Shown here: one piece after another, positions 22,601 through 29,483 of the stretch | Layout of the letters: every line of letters begins with the position of its first letter | Position numbering within the stretch: position 1 is the first letter of the stretch | The notes under the pieces: generated by a model | The model's input: only the letters and a program-made list of their open reading frames with translations | Told to the model about the DNA's origin: nothing | Database searches by the model: none | Program-made: the position numbers and the translations under genes | Assembly: GCA_034687125.1 (NCBI GenBank) | Contig: JAQGBZ010000583.1 | Coordinates: 1 to 29,483, forward strand | Origin: Neelides folsomi | Taxonomy: Eukaryota > Arthropoda > Collembola > Neelipleona > Neelidae | Length of the DNA stretch: 29,483 nt | Direction of reading: 5' to 3'

Positions 22601-25600
22601 TACTTAAGTATGAGATGCTTTGGTAGTTTTTGAAAGAATTCCTACTTATATTTATTTGGTACTCGTAATGATCTTGCTATCTATTGTAACATAATATTTA
22701 TAAATTTATAGGTAAGTACTTATTGTAAGATATATATAAAGCATGATGAGAAATTTTTGTCGAGATCTTATTTCCTGTAAGATTCTTTGAGGTCTTTAGG
22801 GAACAAAAGGGCAACAAGGAGATTTGCGGAAGGTTGGTGACGAGGACTAAATGGACTTTCTACCCAGAAAGGGCAAAGGGCTCTCCGATGGGGAAATGAT
22901 GAGAAGTAAAGGAAGAAGGATGAGGTTCATAAATAAAAAACCCATTTGCCTTGCTCCTTTATGGAATCAAATACCCATGTGGGAGATTCACTACACACAA
23001 ACACACACCTAAAAATCTCAAAAGAATGTTCCTTTTGGGGGGAAACAACCCAGTGAAGTGTCTCGAGTACCCTCTGGAACAAATTCGAGAATTGAGAGAA
23101 AAACTACACACTTTCGAGGGCTCTCCATCTTTTACTCGTTAAATATTATTTATTAATGTTATTATCTTCACTTGTTTTATGGTAGTTGAACTAGCATTTA
23201 ACATTCACCTTTATTCAAAATTTAAGAAATTTGGGTCAATTAACCATATTATATAAACTATCGAATTTTAAACATTCCATATATACCATATATGTTATAA
23301 GTTCATAATAATAATATGTATAATACTTTAATAAAAGTCTAAATTGTTTATTTCACATGCCTGTTTGGCACATTTAAGCAAAAAAGGATTTCAACATTCA
23401 ATTTAAATTATTCAACTCGTATTAAAGGATTTTAAAACCTTAAAATTGTCATATGTTTTCCCATTTGAGTTATTAACACTTCACTGGTATAGTTAAACAT
23501 TTTCATTAACTTATCAATTGATGATTATAAATAAATATATTTAAAAATGGGCTAACTTGTAGGGAAATGTATTTGAAAAAGTGAAAAAAAGATTTTGAAA
23601 GGAAATCAATAGGAACATTTTATACTTCTCCACTTTCTCCAATAACAAAGTGCAGGAGTTTGTTATATAACTCTATACTTTATAATAAATAATATGTTAT
23701 ATAACTAACATCGTGATTCATCCTTTACGGTTAATAATCCATATAGGAAGGCTTTCCTAGGAAATTGACAACGGCTGTATCTGCACATATTACATTATAT
23801 ATAGGTAGTATTCCTCAGATATCCCTTTCATAATTCCCTACTATCGAATGAATGTTGGAATTGAATTGGAAGGTTTTTGTGAGGTTTGGAGGTTGGAAAT
23901 GTTGACCATATTTGATGGTTTCTATCGAATTACGGTGGCCCTTCTCCCCACCTCCACTTTTCCAACTGTCTCTAATGGACGGGGCCTAATTGCTCATCGT
24001 TTCCTCATCAGACAGTCCATTAGAGGAGCCTGGGCATTGTTTCGGGACTATGTGGGAACTGGGGATGGAATGAATCGATGGGAGGAAGTGGAGAGACAGA
24101 CCAGAGGAATTCAACGCTGAATCAACTCCTCTTCCTCTCTATTTATTCCTTGACAAAGGAAAGAAGGAGCAATCAGCTAATAAGCCCAGACTCAAACACA
24201 ATAAGCCCATCGTTCCACGTTCCATGTCCACATTCCTCCACTACCCCAACCTCATTACTTTCTCCACGCTCCAAACGTCTTTTTTAAATTCACATGAGGG
24301 GTGAGATGGTTGGTGCTATTAAAATATAAATTGTAGTATGTTTAATGGTAAAGACAAGCAATAATACAGTATTAACTTAAAGTTACATATACCTAGTTTA
24401 AAAGTAAAATAATTTTCATTACAAAACTTTCTCACTTTCTCCCGAAAGTTCTAACATTTTTAATTCATCGTCTGGATGTCAATATGTGTAAGGCTTCTGA
24501 CGTTGATGAAAAAACTAGAGAATATTTTTATTTTAATAAAGGATATTATCTAATATGCCAAGGAAGAGTTTGGAAATTCATTCTGAGAATTTCGAATTTG
24601 TTCTCTTTCAAAGACCCATCCCTCCCTTTTAATCGCCAAGTTCAAAGAAGTTGAGAGGAAAATAGGGATCCAAAGGGGGAATTTCATTTTTGGATTGAAA
24701 GGAAGAGATGGGTTGATTTAATATCCGTTCCGCATCCTCTTATCCTTATTTACTTATTTGACTTGGAGTGGGAAAAGGAAATTTCATTATATACATACAT
24801 ATAATGTTCATGTGTATTCACAGAATTTAGAAATGATGTACGTTTTGGTAATTCTATTCCTAAAGACAGGATGTGATTCACCTCAAATTCTCATTTAATT
24901 ATTTTCATTTCTCTCAATGGTCTTAAAGCCATATGCCTTCCATGGATAATATAACTGAGGTAATGGGAGTAAACGAATTGGTGAATACAAAGGGAAATCC
25001 TCATTTCCCACGTTCTTTCCTTTATGAATCATAAATTGATAGCATTAGGATTGATAATAACCTCCCAAGATTGAGATCAAACTAGGTGAAGAGTATTTAA
25101 AAAGGATGTTTTATGGATTCCACTTACCTTCAATTTATTCAATAATTAAATGAAATAGAACTTCCCTTCCGAAAACGGATTTCCCAATGTGTTGAAGCTG
25201 ATCTAATAATTTTACTAAAAGCTTTCAAACCCCCAAGATAATTGAAAGGAAGAAAGTGGGGTTTTTCTTTCTCTGCTTTCAATTGTAAATACCTCAGAGT
25301 CTTTATGTAATATACAATGTGTCTCACTCCACACAGGCACATTGGCAACCATATAAATACAGGTTTACATGTATACTTATTCTTACAAATACAGAATATA
25401 ATATGGTACATTTATGGTATAATATGTAACAATATAACATGAACTTTGAGTTTTTAAATACTTAGAGTATGTATGTAAACTAGCATATGAAGGTGATTTT
25501 GACTCTTAAGGAAATAACTATTATTTAGTTTCGAGATTTCAATCAATGAGCTTTTAAAGTCACTCCATTCTTCATCAGAGGTTTTGTTGGATTGGGAAAA

Positions 25601-26122
25601 TTCTGACACGGAACAATTCCTCCTTGGAAAATGGTGGGAGTGCAGGAGGAGTTGCCTTTTCATTTCACCAGTTTTGTCAAAGGAGGTTGCTCCATTTGCC
25701 CCCATTTTCTCGAAGGCTAAAGGTGGCTTTTGCCATCAACATCTCAAATGAAAAGGTGCCGTGAGGGGAAAAAAGGAATCTCAAACCTGACACGAAGAAA
25801 CAATTCCCCGTGTTTTATAAATCAAAGGATTATTAAATTAATTATTTTCATTACATGTTAATTCTTGGTTCGTGGTGCGGATTGAATAGCATTAGGACGA
25901 GGAAAGTTAATGTGGATTGACGTAATCATTGCAGGCCATTATTTATGCTTGGATACATGCCTTTGTTTCTCAACTTTCTCCTCCTTTAGCCATCGTTTGG
26001 GAATGGATGGGAAGGGACCTTTGGGTTCGGATGTTTTCGTGTTTGGTGTGGGTGGGTGATTGAACGTTGGTGAATGCCATGATGGGACTCGGCGGTGCGT
26101 GAGGAGATGAAGAGCAACTTAC
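19654..26122. other. Mostly non-coding region with moderately GC-rich islands
   Basis: No supported gene. Blocks at roughly 20280-21200, 22780-23140 and 23850-24290 are clearly less AT-rich than their surroundings and contain open frames of 61-90 codons (20271-20456, 20824-21018, 22951-23142, 23848-24120, all +). None shows a recognisable domain, and none joins its neighbours through clear splice sites. They could be regulatory DNA, UTR exons, or exons of an unrecognised gene. The 90-codon frame at 23848-24120 overlaps an 11-bp inverted repeat (23970-23980 / 24015-24025). Confidence 0.45.
22576..22610. repeat. Three copies of the palindrome TACTTAAGTA
   Basis: The perfect 10-bp palindrome occurs at 22580-22589, 22588-22597 (overlapping the first) and 22601-22610. 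A 14-bp direct repeat ACAATACTTAAGTA has a 21-bp period. It could be a short tandem duplication or a cluster of dimeric binding sites. Confidence 0.7.
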
Positions 26123-26339
26123 GTCTGGTCACATGGAGGTTCAAGTGTTTGGGTTTGAAGTCGGCTGGCCGTCGGCGAGCCCTCGAAGAACCATGGTGGT
26201 TGATGGACGGGGAAGGGAGAGGATGAGGACGAGTCGGGGTTCGGCAACTGAATGAGGAACTCGGGTGGTTGTGGAGGAGCCCTCGGTCCGATCAGCCGCG
26301 GCGGAGGCCCCGCCGACGTCTCACTCAATGACCAAACCT
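26123..26339 (-). CDS. Possible internal coding exon, proline/serine-rich, gene not recognised
   Basis: A 217-bp stretch on the - strand, unusually GC-rich for the window. It is preceded by a TTATAG acceptor (AG at 26341-26340) and followed by a strong donor GTAAGT (26122-26117). One frame is open throughout and continues VWSLSETSAGPPPRLIGP, then a Pro- and Ser-rich run ending TLEPPCDQ. There is no domain, signal peptide or membrane segment that I recognise; the composition suggests a disordered linker. The entry would be phase 1 and the exit phase 2. The frame is also open upstream of the acceptor, back to an ATG at 26430. No partner exon is identified, so this may instead be a GC-rich promoter or UTR block. 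Confidence 0.35.
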
Positions 26340-29300
26340 CTATAATTCGGGATAAATGTACATTAGCACGTAGGAGCCCTTGTGACCGTTCCTCCTCCCT
26401 CCGTCCCTGCCATTTGCATGATATGGGCATTTCCGATGCGTCGGCGTTTCTTCATCCTCCGTGCTCTCATTCCCCCGCTCGGAGAATGGTAACTCTTTTC
26501 ATCATCCGCTCCAGAGAGAACTCGGACCATGAAATTCCCCATCTCAACTCTTCATTAGGTGGGGAATCAGGGCCCATCATGGACGAAGGAACAATTATAA
26601 TTGCATGAGCAGGGATTTGGAATTCGAAGGTCCTACCGACGAGAGATTAGAGTTATGGATTTACGGGACAGTTGAACAGAGTCATCAATTCAAGAGAATC
26701 TCAAGGAGTTATTGATGGGAATGAAAAGTTTTTATCTCTTCCACTTTATTACTCACAGAACGTCAGAACCTATTATGATGTGATGTCTATTGCACATTAT
26801 TGATACTAAATTTATAATTCAATTGTACAATTTTAACTACAGCTCTATTTATTTCCTCCATAAAATCCCAAGTCGTAAAGTCGGCCAAAGAGTCAAATAT
26901 TGACGCAAAGGCACGAGTTTTAAAAAAATATTCATTCTGTCTTTTACGATTATTGATTCGAATGTTTTCTCACATTTTCAAAGGGATTTTCCCAAATCAA
27001 ATGAAGGTCCTTTTCCAATAAAAATATAAAAAAGACGAGAAATTCCTTTGAAAAGGTCTCCTGTTCCGCTGGATCTTATTCTCATTAAATGATGCGGAAT
27101 GGATGGTGAAAGTTCTTTGGTTGCGTATTTATAAGACTCGCTCTTTCCACATTAAATACAAATACCGTGAGAGAAACTCGGGAAATTATGGATGGAACAC
27201 ATTTAAACCTAACGTCTTTATAAGGATCGATTAAAAGACTCTTTGAACAGTTTAAATACAAGTGGGACAAAAATCGGATCTTTTTCAAATCCCAACTTTT
27301 AACTTTGTTTTAAACTCAGTTGATTATCATAATATTTCAAACAGCATTCTTTCTATGGACTGGATATCCTATACTATTGGATTCCTATATTATTTCATAG
27401 CTCCGATTTCTTATACAACTATACAGTATACCATATTTGTATGTGTCTTATTATATACTTATGGCAACATTCTCCTTAGTATTACATAAGTATAAAAGTT
27501 TATGCCAAATAAAGAGTATGGTATAGTGTGCAAGTATAATATATGTTATATCAGATTATATAAGTTCATATATAGTATACTTCCATACATAAAGTAGTAT
27601 TAGGGGTATATGAAAGTATTAGAACATTTAAAATGAGCTTTTTGATCCCATTCCTCCTTTCCGGTTTGAAGAGGGAACCCTCGAGTTAAAAGCTTCAAAT
27701 TTCATATGAACAGTGGAAATTCTTCAATTCAGCTCACTCTCTTCAAATTTTATTTCGCCTCAAACCTTTCACTTCACTAAATTGTTCCTTGCTGACGATC
27801 AGCTTTGATCTTGTTAACTTTTAGTACATTGCTCAGCCGTCAAGTCATTTACATCAAATGTTCCATTTACTCAAAATTCATGTTTTAATTCAACATTGGT
27901 ACATTTAATAAATATAATGGTTTGAATTTGAATACTTATAATAAATAATATGTATAATGTTTCGAATGCAATAATAAATTGTTTAATATAATTCAATACA
28001 ATCTGATATAATACCAATATTATGAGATGGTATAATACAGAAATGTTGCTTGAAAGAAAGCATCGGTTTTAAAAATAAAGCCAATCGGGAAAAATGAGAC
28101 GCATTTTGGGGGGAAATTGAAAGCCTTTTACTGTTTACATCCATTGGGTAAAATAGTTGAAAGCAATAGGAGAGAAAGCGGAATTGAAGGTGAGAACATT
28201 AAGACTGATTGAGCTTTAATTCCAAGGTTGAAAATCTCATTTGAGCATCCTGGGAATGGTCCCGAAATTATAATAAATATCTCTTTTCTGTTTGTGAATA
28301 TTTACCTAAAATGTGTATAGAGAATAGTGTACGGTATAAATATACAAAGGCGTATTATACAGTTTCTCTCTCAAGATCAATATTGGTCTTCTCTGGCGTG
28401 AGAGAAGGAGAGTGAAGCGGCTCATCTCTTACGTCACACTCACCCAAGTCTAAATCCATTGTCTTCATCTCAATGTCCCCCCACAACTCCCAATTGTCTT
28501 AATGAGGAAAGATTCACAATTTCTCAGCACTTTGAGAAATATATTTCACAATTCCCTATTACGAGACTCAATAGGAACAATGGGCTCAAAACTCAAATTT
28601 AATGAAAAACCATTTCTAATCAAATGAACTCTTTTGTTAAATTTTGTATTTCAACCAATTTGTAAATATTGATATAACTTGATATCATAAACTTGGAATT
28701 GAATGAGAAAGTAAAAAAAATATAATCGAAAAATATAAGATACAAGTATATCTACCTATATCGGAATTTGTCATTCTGAAAATACAATAGCATACATGTA
28801 GTTTGTAGGTGTTGTTGAAGTAGTATCAGCATTCTGGAAACATGTATTACCTATATTTACTATACAAGTATGTATATTTTTTATGTAGGTACATATATCA
28901 AGGCATAGCTCTACAATAAGGCACATTTTGATTTGGCTGGAATTTGAAACTTGATTTTTAAATCAGTGAGAATTGAATTGTGTATGTATGTATGGATGAA
29001 CGGAATGCATTTAGGATCCTTAAAGTTGAGAGCATAAGTAAATTGAATAGGGCCACCAAAATGACGTAAGGGATTATTGATTCCAAAGGAGAATTTAAAG
29101 GCTCTTTTCCCATTTTTCTTTTTTCATTCCAGCGACACTTCGAACGGGAATAATTCGTGACTTTTGACAATAGGCATTAGGGACTGAGGTCGTGAGGAAG
29201 AGAATATGTGAGAAATTCAATATCAAATAGATTTCAAATTCTTTGGGAGAGAAACCTGATCCCAAATCTGTATGTCATTATTTCCTTTGCTTTATGAGGC

Positions 29301-29483
29301 TCACAAGGAAAGCGAATCTTATTCTAAACAAAAGAAAAACACTTCTACGATCCAACAGAATAAATTTAAATGCCTTTAATATAACATGTAAGTGTATATT
29401 TATGTATTTACATACAGTGACGGTACTTTTTATTTACACCACTAGAGATGAACATGTTGACACATTAGTAACTTTTTTATTGT
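26340..29483. other. No supported gene; AT-rich with a GC-richer shoulder at 26340-26640
   Basis: The shoulder beside the possible exon has an ORF on + (26252-26608) that largely overlaps the - strand frame and looks like its shadow. From 26640 to the right edge the DNA is AT-rich. Open frames (27085-27288 -, 27262-27489 +, 28958-29170 -) are short, hydrophobic or low in complexity, and match nothing I know. Short palindromic and GTATGTA-type words recur. Confidence 0.5.

Noticed and set aside
23970..24025. 11-bp inverted repeat with 34-nt loop as a microRNA precursor
   Set aside because: Pairing does not extend beyond 11 bp on either side, and an 11-bp match at this spacing is likely by chance in 30 kb.
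23848..24120. 90-codon + strand ORF as a gene
   Set aside because: No recognisable motif, no splice or promoter context, and it sits in a moderately GC-rich patch where such frames arise by chance. It is kept only as a note under the region entry.
26412..26419. ATTTGCAT octamer (POU-factor site) beside the possible exon
   Set aside because: An 8-bp word in AT-rich DNA is expected by chance several times per window; there is no supporting promoter.
1..29483. CRISPR array, bacterial operon, phage or viral genes
   Set aside because: No regularly spaced repeats, no ribosome-binding-site-led gene runs, and no viral enzyme motifs; the intron-split genes show eukaryotic DNA.

Overview
The window is eukaryotic nuclear DNA. 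It is strongly AT-rich, with intron-split genes and GT-AG splice sites. Both recognisable genes have arthropod-type relatives. Base composition and gene style would suit a crustacean such as a parasitic copepod, but that is an inference; the sequence does not prove the species.

Two genes can be reconstructed. (1) On the + strand at 4683-5836 lie the last three coding exons of a class A (rhodopsin-like) peptide receptor, from the start of TM3 to the stop codon. It most resembles the arthropod ecdysis-triggering-hormone receptor (ETHR). The exons for the N-terminus, TM1 and TM2 are not visible in the 4.7 kb upstream and are probably off the left edge. (2) On the - strand at 18167-14215 lies a complete eight-exon gene for a K+-dependent Na+/Ca2+ exchanger (SLC24/NCKX, closest to the NCKX3/4 type). 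Its exons total 1776 nt with every phase matching, giving 591 residues. Both alpha repeats and the key acidic residues are present.

Layout: 1-4682, AT-rich with no supported gene; 4683-5836, receptor 3' exons; 5837-14214, an 8.4 kb gene-poor AT-rich spacer with several inverted repeats; 14215-18167, exchanger gene; 19393-19642, a compact more GC-rich element carrying a 72-nt cloverleaf-capable tRNA-like sequence inside a longer foldback stem; 19650-26122, mostly non-coding with moderately GC-rich islands; 26123-26339, a possible proline/serine-rich internal exon on the - strand; the rest shows no supported gene.

The two genes are on opposite strands and tail to tail, about 8.4 kb apart. Nothing suggests they act in one pathway beyond both being plausible in excitable or neuroendocrine cells. 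No CRISPR array, operon, rRNA gene, autonomous transposon or clearly new multi-gene system is visible. The best leads for novelty are the tRNA-like foldback element and, more modestly, a Thr-to-Val change at a normally conserved alpha-2 position of the exchanger.
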